NCBI GenBank assembly: GCA_002298605.1
Contig: DBKS01000060.1
Location: 1 to 60,190, forward strand
From: Bifidobacterium sp. UBA744
Lineage (GTDB): Bacteria > Actinomycetota > Actinomycetes > Actinomycetales > Bifidobacteriaceae
Reading direction: 5' to 3'
Length of the DNA: 60,190 nt
Below are positions 17,808 through 26,163 of the stretch, in pieces. Both the position numbers and the translations under genes were made by a program. Within the stretch, counting starts at the first letter, position 1. Every line of letters starts with the position of its first letter. The notes under the pieces are model-generated. The model worked only from the letters and a program-made list of their open reading frames with translations, had not been told where the DNA came from and searched no databases.

Positions 17808-18596
17808 ATGATCGAGATGAAACATGTGAACAAGACCTACCCCAACGGCTACAAGGCCCTCAAAGACGTGAACCTCACGATCGACCAGGGTGAATACGTA
17901 GCAGTCATAGGCCTGTCCGGCGCCGGAAAATCGACGCTGATCCGAACCATCAACCGCATGATCACCATCACCGACGGCCAGCTCAACGTCGACGGACATG
18001 ACGTGACCGCGCTGAAAGGCAGGCAACTGCGCCGCTTCCGCCGCCGCATCGGCATGATCTTCCAATCCTTCAATCTGGTCACACGCACCAAAGTGATCTC
18101 CAACGTGCTCGCCGCCCGAGTGCCGGACCTGCCATGGTGGCGCTCGCTACTCGGCATCTTCCCGCACAGGGACGTCATGGACGCGCTCGAGGCGCTCGAT
18201 CAGGTGGGCATCGCCGGCAAAGCCTACACGCGCGTCGACCAGCTCTCCGGTGGACAGCAGCAGCGCGTGGCGCTCGCCCGCGCATTGATGCAGAACCCGA
18301 CGATTCTGCTGGCCGACGAGCCTGTCGCCTCCCTCGACCCGGTCACCGCCGAGCAGGTTATGGATGATTTCGGACGCATCAACCGCGAACGCGACATCAC
18401 CGTCATCATCAACATCCACCACGTCGACCTCGCACTGCGCCACGCCAATCGCGTCATCGGCATCCGCGCCGGCGAAATCGTGTACGACGGCGGCGTGGAC
18501 GGCGTGACCGCCGACGTGCTGCATACGATCTACGGCGATGAAACGCCGGGCACGATGGGCGCCGCCAACACAGGCACCGCCGAAACCGCGAGGTGA
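17808..18596 (+). CDS. phnC: Phosphonate-type ABC transporter ATP-binding protein
   Basis: 262 aa ATPase. Walker A is GLSGAGKST (about 35-43), the signature LSGGQQQR, and Walker B ILLADEPVASLDP; the following INIHHVDLAL holds the switch histidine. All catalytic features are intact. Its best family match is PhnC, consistent with the flanking phnD and two phnE genes. The stop codon is 5 nt before the next gene's ATG, whose ribosome site lies within the end of this gene. Confidence 0.93.
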   Translation: MIEMKHVNKTYPNGYKALKDVNLTIDQGEYVAVIGLSGAGKSTLIRTINRMITITDGQLNVDGHDVTALKGRQLRRFRRRIGMIFQSFNLVTRTKVISNVLAARVPDLPWWRSLLGIFPHRDVMDALEALDQVGIAGKAYTRVDQLSGGQQQRVALARALMQNPTILLADEPVASLDPVTAEQVMDDFGRINRERDITVIINIHHVDLALRHANRVIGIRAGEIVYDGGVDGVTADVLHTIYGDETPGTMGAANTGTAETAR

Positions 18597-18601
18597 GACC
18601 A

Positions 18602-19447
18602 ATGAGCCAACCAGCATCACCCTCGCAAGGCGAACCGGCGCTTCGCCGAGGCGACACCGTCATCAAGCTCGCATCCGGCACCGAAGTGACCAAACCCCGC
18701 TCCTTCGCCGCGCCGATCACCATCGCGGTACTCGCGTTCAGCACGTTCTGCGTATGGTTCACCGGCTTCAACCCCGCGACGCTCGCCGCCAGGGGCGACG
18801 AATTCTTCGAGATCCTCGGCCGCATGTTTCCGCCCGACCTCGAATCGGCGGGAGGCATCGTCGGCCCCCTGGTCGCCACCATCCAAATGTCGCTGATCGG
18901 ATCCGCCATCGGCGGCGTACTCGCCGTGCCATTCGCCATGATCGCCTCCACCACGATCGTGCGCGTCAAGGCCGTCACGGTCGCCATGCGCTTCGTCTTC
19001 TCGTTGATCCGCACCATCCCGACCATCATCTCCGCCCTGATCGCCACCTACATCTTCGGGCTCGGCACGCTGGCGGGCACCACCGCCATCGCCCTCTTCA
19101 CCTTCTCGTATCTCGGCAAGGTGCTGTACGAGGCCATTGAGTCCGTGGACATGGGCCCGTATGAGGCGATGACTTCGATGGGCGCCTCCACCTGGCAGGC
19201 ATTCCGCTTCGCGATCCTGCCCGAAGTGCTGCCCTACTATCTGTCCAACGCGTTGTTCTGCTTTGAAGGCAACGTACGCTATTCCGCCATCCTCGGCTAT
19301 GTCGGCGCCGGAGGTCTGGGCCTTATCCTCAACGAGAACCTCGCCTGGCGCGAATACGCCACCGTGGGCATGATCCTGATCGAATTGCTCGCCACCGTAT
19401 TCGTCATCGAGAACGTCAGCCGAGCCGCGCGAAAGCGCCTGAGCTGA
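18602..19447 (+). CDS. phnE: Phosphonate-type ABC transporter permease 1
   Basis: 281 aa integral membrane protein with about six helices. The binding-protein-dependent EAA loop is seen in EAMTSMGASTWQAFRFAILP, the contact to the ATPase. GLGLILNENLAWREYATVG at the end is typical of PhnE. Start ATG at 18602 after GAGGTGAG; an in-frame ATG at 18593 overlaps the phnC stop. It is paired with a second, diverged permease 11 nt downstream, so the membrane part is probably a heterodimer. Confidence 0.92.
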   Translation: MSQPASPSQGEPALRRGDTVIKLASGTEVTKPRSFAAPITIAVLAFSTFCVWFTGFNPATLAARGDEFFEILGRMFPPDLESAGGIVGPLVATIQMSLIGSAIGGVLAVPFAMIASTTIVRVKAVTVAMRFVFSLIRTIPTIISALIATYIFGLGTLAGTTAIALFTFSYLGKVLYEAIESVDMGPYEAMTSMGASTWQAFRFAILPEVLPYYLSNALFCFEGNVRYSAILGYVGAGGLGLILNENLAWREYATVGMILIELLATVFVIENVSRAARKRLS

Positions 19448-19458
19448 AAGGATCACCC

Positions 19459-20307
19459 ATGACTTCCGCAACCTCACGACCTTCCGACATGGCCAAACGC
19501 GCCACACTGGACGAGCTGTACGCATCCCGTCCCCGCACCCCCATCGGCAACATCCTCGTCGCACTGGTGATTGCGGGACTGCTGATATGGTCCGCCACGG
19601 GCATCGAATCCTCCGGAGGCCAGGCGAACTCCGGCTGGACCGTGGTCGTTTCGATCCTCGGCGGCCTGCTGCACCCGAACTGGTCTATCCTGCTGAACCT
19701 CACCACGACCGGCGTGCCCTATCTGCTGCTGGAAACGGTCTGCATCGCATTCATGGGCACCGTGGTGGGCGCCGTGATCGCCGTGCCGCTGGCCTTCCTC
19801 GCCGCGTCGAATCTTATGCCCAGGCCCATCGCATGGCTGGCGAGCTTCGCCATCATGTGCATCCGAACCGTGCCCGTGTTCGTCTATGGCATCATGTTCG
19901 TACGGGTCACCGGCCCCGGTCCCTTCGCCGGTCTGATGACCATGTCGCTATGTTCCGTGGGCATGGTGAGCAAAATGTTCATCGAATCCATCGAGGATCT
20001 CGACAAGGGCGTGCTCGAATCGATGACCGCCATGGGCATGAACATCTGGCAGAAGATACGCTTCGGCGTCTTCCCCCAGATGATGGCGAGCTTCGCCTCC
20101 ACCGCGATCTACCGCTTCGACATGAACCTGCGCGATGCGACCATTCTGGGTTTGGTCGCCGCAGGCGGCATCGGCGCGCCGCTGATCTTCGCCATGAACT
20201 CCTACCGCTGGAATGACGCGGCCTCCATTCTCTGGGGTCTGATCGTCCTGATCCTCGTCGTCGAATGGGGTTCGACCAAGATCCGCGTCAAATTGGCCAA
20301 CGGCTGA
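19459..20307 (+). CDS. phnE: Phosphonate-type ABC transporter permease 2
   Basis: 282 aa, a second PhnE-type permease with the EAA loop ESMTAMGMNIWQKIRFGVFP and the late motif RDATILGLVAAGGIGAPL. An AAAGGATCACCC ribosome site precedes the ATG. It is clearly different from the first permease, as in phnCDE1E2 operons, and the two likely form one channel. A GC-rich hairpin follows the stop. Confidence 0.92.
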   Translation: MTSATSRPSDMAKRATLDELYASRPRTPIGNILVALVIAGLLIWSATGIESSGGQANSGWTVVVSILGGLLHPNWSILLNLTTTGVPYLLLETVCIAFMGTVVGAVIAVPLAFLAASNLMPRPIAWLASFAIMCIRTVPVFVYGIMFVRVTGPGPFAGLMTMSLCSVGMVSKMFIESIEDLDKGVLESMTAMGMNIWQKIRFGVFPQMMASFASTAIYRFDMNLRDATILGLVAAGGIGAPLIFAMNSYRWNDAASILWGLIVLILVVEWGSTKIRVKLANG

Positions 20308-20309
20308 CC

Positions 20310-20332
20310 CGGAGCGCCCCGCCGGCGCTCCG
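20310..20332 (+). terminator. Hairpin between phnE2 and the nucleotidase-like gene
   Basis: CGGAGCGCC and GGCGCTCCG form a perfect 9 bp stem with a 5 nt loop, 3 nt after the phnE2 stop, followed by a short T-containing stretch (ATCGTTTTCATT). May be a partial terminator that lowers expression of the downstream gene. Confidence 0.6.
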
Positions 20333-20371
20333 TCCCATAATCGTTTTCATTCCGCATCGAGGTATTCACGC

Positions 20372-21964
20372 ATGACACGAGCATTCCGCATCTGCTACAC
20401 ATCCGACACCCATGGTCACATCTTCCCCGTCGACTACGCCACCGGCAACGCCAAAGACTGCGGCCTGCTCAATATGGCCGAGGATTTCACGGACGACTCG
20501 TGGGCCCGCCGCATATGCGGGCTGCCCGACCGCGAACCGATGCCCATGATAGCCATGGACGGCGGCGACACATTGCAGGGCACCCCGTACTCCCAGCTGT
20601 TCATCGGCGGCGACGCAAGCAACGACGACCGCACAGCCGTCAGGGGCCTGCCCCATCCAATCGCCACCGCATTCAACGCCGCCGGCTACAGCTTCGTGAC
20701 GCTCGGCAACCACGACTTCAATTACGGCCCCCGGGCGATCGGGGATTATCTCAACGCGCTCGACGCGACCTGCGTATGCGCCAACGTGCGAGACCTGACC
20801 GACCGGCTGCCCATCAGGCGCTACGCCTTCGTCGACCTGCCGAACGGCATTCGCCTTGGCGTCACTGGACTGGTCACGGACTGGGTGAACGTGTGGGAGG
20901 ACGAACGCCATCTGACCACGCTTGCCGTCACCGACACCTGGGAGGCGGCGCAGGAGATGAGCGAGTTCCTGAAGAGCCGCTGCGACGTCAGCATCTGCAT
21001 CTACCACGGCGGCTATGAGCGTGACGTGAGGACCGGCGCCAAGCTCTCCGACACCACTGAGAACCGCGCATGGCAGATCGCCCATGATCTTGACTTCGAC
21101 CTGCTGCTGTCCGGCCACCAGCACATCTCCATGCCGGGAGCCACGATCAACGGGACCGTAACCATCCAAACCTGCAACACCGCCGTGGAATACGCGGAGC
21201 TCGCCTGCACCCTTGACGATGACGGACGGTTGGACGTCCACACCAGACTCACGCCCGTGGGCCACAGTCACCCGGCCGAGCCCTACGCCACGCTGGAGCC
21301 ATACGAGCGCCGCACGCAGCTGTGGATCGACCGTCCGGCGGGGACGCTCACGCATCCCATCGCCCCGCAGGAGCACCTCGACGCCGCCCTGCACGGCAGC
21401 GAGATCGCCGCGTTGTTCAATGCGGTTCAGCTCGCCGTCTCAGGCGCACGCGTCTCATGCGCGTCGCTTGCGGACACGGCCGTTGCGGTGCCTGCGGCCG
21501 TCACCCGCCGCAACGTCTTCCAGATCTACCCCTTCGCGAATTCGCTGGCGGTGCTGTCGGTACGCCGCGAAGCGCTGAAACGGGCCCTCGAGCGCTGCGC
21601 ATCCTATTTCGATCTGCAGGATGGCGGGCCGGTGGTCTCCGACCGTTTCCTCCGCCCCAAGATAGAGCACTACAACTACGATTATTACGCCGGCATTCGA
21701 TACACCTTCGACCTGACGAGGCCTCTTGGCGATCGCGTAACCGAACTGACCTTCGCGGACGGGTCCGAGATCCCGGGCGACGAGCCGATCGACCTGGTGT
21801 GCAACAGCTACCGGGCGACCGGCACCGGCGGCTACGAGATGCTGGCCGCCTGCGACACGGTCCGCGTCATCGATCGGGAGATGCCCGATCTCATCATCGA
21901 CTTCCTGACGTCCCACAGCCCCTGGACCCCCACCGTCAACGACGGCATGCGCGTCATCTGGTGA
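20372..21964 (+). CDS. 5'-nucleotidase-like bifunctional metallophosphoesterase, cytoplasmic
   Basis: 530 aa. The metallophosphatase half has all motifs: CYTSDTHGH (Asp12, His14), MDGGDTLQG, TLGNHDFNYG and LSGHQH. The second half is the 5'-nucleotidase C-terminal substrate domain (NVFQIYPFANSLAVL; AGIRYTFDL; NSYRATGTGGYEM). Relatives hydrolyse nucleoside monophosphates, UDP-sugars or 2',3'-cyclic nucleotides. Most are secreted or wall-anchored, but here there is no signal peptide, lipobox or anchor, so it should act inside the cell. Sixty-four nt after phnE2, it probably processes what the importer brings in. Confidence 0.88.
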   Translation: MTRAFRICYTSDTHGHIFPVDYATGNAKDCGLLNMAEDFTDDSWARRICGLPDREPMPMIAMDGGDTLQGTPYSQLFIGGDASNDDRTAVRGLPHPIATAFNAAGYSFVTLGNHDFNYGPRAIGDYLNALDATCVCANVRDLTDRLPIRRYAFVDLPNGIRLGVTGLVTDWVNVWEDERHLTTLAVTDTWEAAQEMSEFLKSRCDVSICIYHGGYERDVRTGAKLSDTTENRAWQIAHDLDFDLLLSGHQHISMPGATINGTVTIQTCNTAVEYAELACTLDDDGRLDVHTRLTPVGHSHPAEPYATLEPYERRTQLWIDRPAGTLTHPIAPQEHLDAALHGSEIAALFNAVQLAVSGARVSCASLADTAVAVPAAVTRRNVFQIYPFANSLAVLSVRREALKRALERCASYFDLQDGGPVVSDRFLRPKIEHYNYDYYAGIRYTFDLTRPLGDRVTELTFADGSEIPGDEPIDLVCNSYRATGTGGYEMLAACDTVRVIDREMPDLIIDFLTSHSPWTPTVNDGMRVIW

Positions 21965-21972
21965 TCCAGACC

Positions 21973-21996
21973 GGGGCCGCCTCACGAGGCGGTCCC
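21973..21996 (+). terminator. Stem-loop ending the phn block
   Basis: GGGGCCGCCTC and GAGGCGGTCCC pair with one mismatch around a tight loop, 8 nt after the nucleotidase stop. Likely terminator, without a T-run. Confidence 0.5.
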
Positions 21997-22038
21997 ACGG
22001 TGCCTTGCATCACGTCACGTTCACCGGTCCGAGGCACC

Positions 22039-22044
22039 TACAAT
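22039..22044 (+). promoter_or_regulatory. -10 box of the second RpiR gene, possible leaderless start
   Basis: TACAAT ends 7 nt before the ATG at 22052, placing the transcript start at the first codon. There is no ribosome site in that spacer. No good -35 is seen. Confidence 0.4.
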
Positions 22045-22051
22045 ACACACT

Positions 22052-22939
22052 ATGGAAATCGAATCGATGCCGGTCAAATCGAGAATCATCTCGATGATGC
22101 CATCGCTCAAAACGGCGGAGCGTCGCGTGGCGGAGTATCTGCTGCACCACTGGGATGGCGCGGACGGCGAGCTCACGGTCGCCGCCGTCGCGCAGGGGTC
22201 GGGAAGTTCGGCGGGCACAGTGGTCCGCACCTGCCGGTCCTTGGGATATCAGGGATATCAGCAGGTGCGCGTGCTCATCGCGCGCGATCGGCTCGCGGCC
22301 AGCACATCGGTCGGCGACAACGCCACCGCCCCGGATTCGGCGTCGGACAGCACTCCGAGCGCCGACGGGAAGCGCGTGCATGACCGCGTCGCGACACTCG
22401 CCAACCAACTTCCCCTGCTGATGGGCACGCTGTCGGACAAGGAACTCGACGCCGCCGTCAAGTTCGCCGGGGACGCCAGGCGCATTCTCGTGATCGCCAA
22501 TGGACTATCCGCGCCGATCGGGGCAAGCTTCACGTCGAGACTACTGCGCAATGGCTTCGACGTCGCATGCTTCACCGACACCATCGACCAGCATATTGCG
22601 GCCAGCATGCTTACCGACGATTGCCTGGTGTTCGTTTTTTCCGGATCGGGCGCGAACACCCATACGCTCGCCGCGGTGCGCGCCGCCAAGGACGCCGGCG
22701 CCCGCATTGTGGCGCTCACATATTTCGCGGCGTCGCCGCTGATCGCCCTGGCCGATGTGACCTTGCTGGTGGGGCCGCCGAATCTCACGCTGGACAGTGA
22801 GCTCAAGGACGTCAGCCGCGTTGCTCTGATGGTGCTCTCCGAGGCGCTGGCGTCGGAGATGACATGCGACGGCACACAGTCCCCCTCATCCCCCGCCTTC
22901 ACCGCGATCTCTCAGCATCTTGAGGACACCGACGAATAA
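22052..22939 (+). CDS. MurR/RpiR-family transcriptional regulator
   Basis: 295 aa: N-terminal RpiR helix-turn-helix (VAAVAQGSGSSAGTVVRTCR), a low-complexity linker rich in Ser, Thr and Asp (about 90-108), then a SIS domain (ILVIANGLSAPIGASFTSRL; VFVFSGSGANTHTLAAVRAA). The start could be 22052 or the in-frame ATG at 22067. It follows the phn/nucleotidase block on the same strand after a terminator, so it may regulate that block in response to a phosphorylated ligand; this is inference. Its 3' end overlaps the convergent recQ gene by 28 nt. Confidence 0.87.
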   Translation: MEIESMPVKSRIISMMPSLKTAERRVAEYLLHHWDGADGELTVAAVAQGSGSSAGTVVRTCRSLGYQGYQQVRVLIARDRLAASTSVGDNATAPDSASDSTPSADGKRVHDRVATLANQLPLLMGTLSDKELDAAVKFAGDARRILVIANGLSAPIGASFTSRLLRNGFDVACFTDTIDQHIAASMLTDDCLVFVFSGSGANTHTLAAVRAAKDAGARIVALTYFAASPLIALADVTLLVGPPNLTLDSELKDVSRVALMVLSEALASEMTCDGTQSPSSPAFTAISQHLEDTDE

Positions 22940-24816
22940 TCGGCGATCGCCTTGAGGAATCGCGCGCCGTAGGCTTCGAATTTTCCCTGGCCCACGCCGT
23001 TGACCGAGAGAAGCTCCTCGCGGTTGGAGGGGCGCCGCCGGACCATGTCGCGCAGCGTTTTGTCGGAGAACACAATGTAGGGTGGCCTGCCGATCTCCCT
23101 GGCGATGTCGCGGCGCAGCGACCGCAGCTGCTGGAACAGCGCCTCGTCCTCGTCGCTCGACACCGAGTCGGCCACGCCCAGCGCCGGCGTCGGACCCGAG
23201 TTCCGCGGCCGGTCCGGCCTGCGCGCCACACGCTTCATCTCATAATGAAAATCAGGCCGCGCGGTTTGGGCGGCCAGCGGACCGAACCGCACCAGCGGCA
23301 GCCGACCGGGGGTGATCGTCAGATACCCTTCGGATGCCATCTGGCTGAGCACATCACGCACGCGAGCCTCCGGCACATCCCTCAGCACCCCATATGAGGG
23401 AACGGCGTCAAGCCCGCGATTCACAATGTCGGCGGCGGCCGATCCGCGCAGCACGGCGACGATCTTGCCCGATCCGAAACCCTGGTTGAGATCGTGCACG
23501 CAGCGACTGATCGCCCTCGCGACGTCGCTCACGTCGATGGTTTCGAACGTGGTTTGGCAATTGGAGCAATTCGGGCATGTCGCCTCCACGCCGGTGACCG
23601 TGGTCACGGACTGTCCAAAATAGCGCAGTATGTAGGCATGCAGGCATCCCGTCGTCCGGCAGTATCCGATCATGCCGTCCAGCAGCCGTGTTTTGCTGCG
23701 CCGGACCAGTTCGACCTCCTCGGGCGTCAGACGGTCGTTCTCATAATCGGCGCTGAGCAGACGGCGACGTGTGACGATGTCGGATTCGTTCCACAGCAGG
23801 GTGCATCGACTGGGTTCGCCGTCGCGGCCGGCGCGGCCCGCCTCCTGGTAGTACGCCTCGATGGATTCGGGCATATTGTGGTGCAGCACGTATCGAACGT
23901 TCGACTTGTCGATGCCCATGCCGAACGCATTCGTGGCCACCACCACGCCGACCTCGTCGGTGACGAACGCCCGCTGCGCCCGTTCGCGCCGCTCGGGCGC
24001 CATGCCGCCGTGATAGGCCACGGCGATGCCCGCCCCGAACGCCGCATTGATGCCGTCGGCCAGCACTTCGGTCTCCTTGCGCGTGGCGCAGTAGACAATG
24101 CCCGACTCGTCCCGATGCTCCCCCACATACCGCACAATCCAGCGGTTCTTGGCCTTCGTCTCCATCTTGATGACGTCCAGGAACAAATTGGGACGGTCAA
24201 ACCCCGTAATGGTCAGCGCGGGATTGCGCAACCCCAGCAGTGTGACGATATCGTCACGGACGCGTTCTGTGGCGGTGGCGGTGAACGCCCCGACCACCGG
24301 ACGCATCGGCAGGCCGGCGATGAACTCCCCTATGCCGAGATAGCTGGAGCGGAAGTCCTGCCCCCACTGCGACACGCAATGGGCCTCATCCACCGCCACC
24401 AGCGAAATGATGGGCGACCGGGTGGCGAAATCGCGGAACCGTGCGGTTTCCAACCGCTCCGGCGCCACATACAGCAGCTTGATCTCGCCTCGCGCGGCGG
24501 CGGCCAGCACATCGGCCTGCTCGTCGATGCTTTGCATGGCATTGATGAACGCCGCGTTGATTCCCGCGTCGCGCAGCGCGTCCACCTGATCGCGCATCAG
24601 CGAGATCAGCGGCGAAATCACCACGGTGACGCCCGGCAGCAGCAACGCCGGGATCTGGTAGCAGATCGATTTGCCGGCGCCTGTGGGCATGACGGCCAGT
24701 ACATCGTTCCCGGCCAGCAGCGACCGTACGATCCCCTCCTGCCCCGGACGAAAGGAATCATATCCGAAGTACTGTTTCAGCGCCTTGAGCGCCGGCTGCC
24801 GCATATCATCCGTCAT
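22912..24816 (-). CDS. recQ: ATP-dependent DNA helicase RecQ
   Basis: 634 aa, 3'-5' helicase in recombination and fork repair. Order of domains: superfamily 2 core with Walker A MPTGAGKS and box VDEAHCVSQWG, second helicase domain with QEAGRAGRDGEPS, a zinc-binding region (CRTTGCLHAY and CPNCSNC), winged helix, then a C-terminal HRDC domain (LRSLRRDIAREIGRPPYIVF). All parts look intact. The last codons overlap the convergent RpiR gene. Confidence 0.95.
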   Translation of the reverse strand: MTDDMRQPALKALKQYFGYDSFRPGQEGIVRSLLAGNDVLAVMPTGAGKSICYQIPALLLPGVTVVISPLISLMRDQVDALRDAGINAAFINAMQSIDEQADVLAAAARGEIKLLYVAPERLETARFRDFATRSPIISLVAVDEAHCVSQWGQDFRSSYLGIGEFIAGLPMRPVVGAFTATATERVRDDIVTLLGLRNPALTITGFDRPNLFLDVIKMETKAKNRWIVRYVGEHRDESGIVYCATRKETEVLADGINAAFGAGIAVAYHGGMAPERRERAQRAFVTDEVGVVVATNAFGMGIDKSNVRYVLHHNMPESIEAYYQEAGRAGRDGEPSRCTLLWNESDIVTRRRLLSADYENDRLTPEEVELVRRSKTRLLDGMIGYCRTTGCLHAYILRYFGQSVTTVTGVEATCPNCSNCQTTFETIDVSDVARAISRCVHDLNQGFGSGKIVAVLRGSAAADIVNRGLDAVPSYGVLRDVPEARVRDVLSQMASEGYLTITPGRLPLVRFGPLAAQTARPDFHYEMKRVARRPDRPRNSGPTPALGVADSVSSDEDEALFQQLRSLRRDIAREIGRPPYIVFSDKTLRDMVRRRPSNREELLSVNGVGQGKFEAYGARFLKAIADYSSVSSRC

Positions 24817-24851
24817 GCACGCCAGTCTAGCCCCGGCGCCGCCAAACCCAC

Positions 24852-26042
24852 TCAGGCGCGAAGCGCCTGGGCGAGATCGGCGATCAGATCGTCGGCGTTT
24901 TCAATGCCGACGGAGATGCGCACCAGATTGTCGGGCACCTGCAGCGTGGTGCCGGCGACCGAGGCGTGAGTCATGGCCGCGGGCACCTCGATCAGCGATT
25001 CCACGCCGCCAAGCGACTCGGCAAGCGTGAAGATGTGGGTACGTCCCACGAAACGCTTCGCAGCCTCGACGCCACCCGCAAGCTGCACCGACACCACGCC
25101 GCCGAAACCGCCGTGCATCTGGCGCCTGGCGATCTCATGGCCCGGATGCGACTCAAGGCCCGGGTACCATACGCGCTCCACCACATCGGAGGACTGGGAT
25201 TCCAGCCACTGCGCCACGGCCAGGGCGTTGGCGGAATGACGCTGCACACGCAGTTCCAAGGTCTTGAGTCCACGGATTTCCAGCCATGAATCAAACGGCG
25301 AGGGCACCGCGCCGGCGGCGTTCTGCAGGAAGGCCACCTTGTCGTGCAATTCCTCGTCGTTGGTCACCACGGCGCCGCCCACCACGTCGGAGTGGCCGCC
25401 GATGTACTTGGTGGTGGAGTAGACCACCACGTCGGCGCCGTCATCCAACGGATGCTGGAGCGCCGGCGATGCGAAGGTGTTGTCGACCACCACCTTGGTG
25501 CCATGCGCATGCGCCACGGCCGCGGTGGCCGCGATGTCGGTGATGTTGAGCAGCGGATTCGACGGGGTCTCCACCCACACGTAGGCGTAGTCCTTCTTGG
25601 CGAGCGCCGCCGACACCGCGGCGGTGTTGGTGATGTCGACCACGTCGAGTCCCACGCCCCACGGCACGAACACCTTGCTGAGCAGCCGGTAGGTGCCGCC
25701 GTACACGTCGTCGCCCAGCAGCACATTGTCGCCGGGCTTCAGGCTGGCGCGCAGCAGCACGTCGATGGCGGCCAGTCCGGAGGCGAAGCTCGACGCGTAC
25801 CGAGCGCCCTCCACGAAGGCGAGCTGCTGGTCGAAGCTGGTGCGGGTGGGGTTGATGGACCGGCTGTAATCATGGCCGCCGCGCAGGCCGAGGACGCCGT
25901 CCTGCTTGAAGGTGGAGGTCAGGTACACCGGCGTGACGACGGCGCCGGTGGTCGGATCGGGCTCCTGGCCGGCATGGATGGCTCGGGTGGCGAGCGCGTC
26001 GTCGGCGAACTGGTTATTGTAGGAGGTGGCTGCGATGGTCAT
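24852..26042 (-). CDS. metB: Cystathionine gamma-synthase/lyase-type PLP enzyme
   Basis: 396 aa, Cys/Met-metabolism PLP family. The PLP lysine is in VYSTTKYIGGHSD; LATRAIHAGQEPDPTTGAVV is the family N-terminus. Gamma-synthase (succinyl- or acetylhomoserine plus cysteine) and gamma-lyase (cystathionine to cysteine) cannot be separated reliably by eye. The neighbour directly upstream is a cystathionine beta-synthase-type gene, which favours a lyase role in cysteine formation, or a bifunctional one. Start ATG at 26042 with AAAGGAAAA upstream; 121 nt after the cbs stop, so probably one transcript. Confidence 0.9.
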   Translation of the reverse strand: MTIAATSYNNQFADDALATRAIHAGQEPDPTTGAVVTPVYLTSTFKQDGVLGLRGGHDYSRSINPTRTSFDQQLAFVEGARYASSFASGLAAIDVLLRASLKPGDNVLLGDDVYGGTYRLLSKVFVPWGVGLDVVDITNTAAVSAALAKKDYAYVWVETPSNPLLNITDIAATAAVAHAHGTKVVVDNTFASPALQHPLDDGADVVVYSTTKYIGGHSDVVGGAVVTNDEELHDKVAFLQNAAGAVPSPFDSWLEIRGLKTLELRVQRHSANALAVAQWLESQSSDVVERVWYPGLESHPGHEIARRQMHGGFGGVVSVQLAGGVEAAKRFVGRTHIFTLAESLGGVESLIEVPAAMTHASVAGTTLQVPDNLVRISVGIENADDLIADLAQALRA

Positions 26043-26163
26043 GATGGTTTTCCTTTGCGGTATTCGTGCTGCGCTGCGATCAGCGGTGTACGGGTTTTGT
26101 GGATTGGGTTTGCGATTTCGTGGGTTTTGGCGGCATGGGACCGCCCGTCGAGCGGTGGATCGT

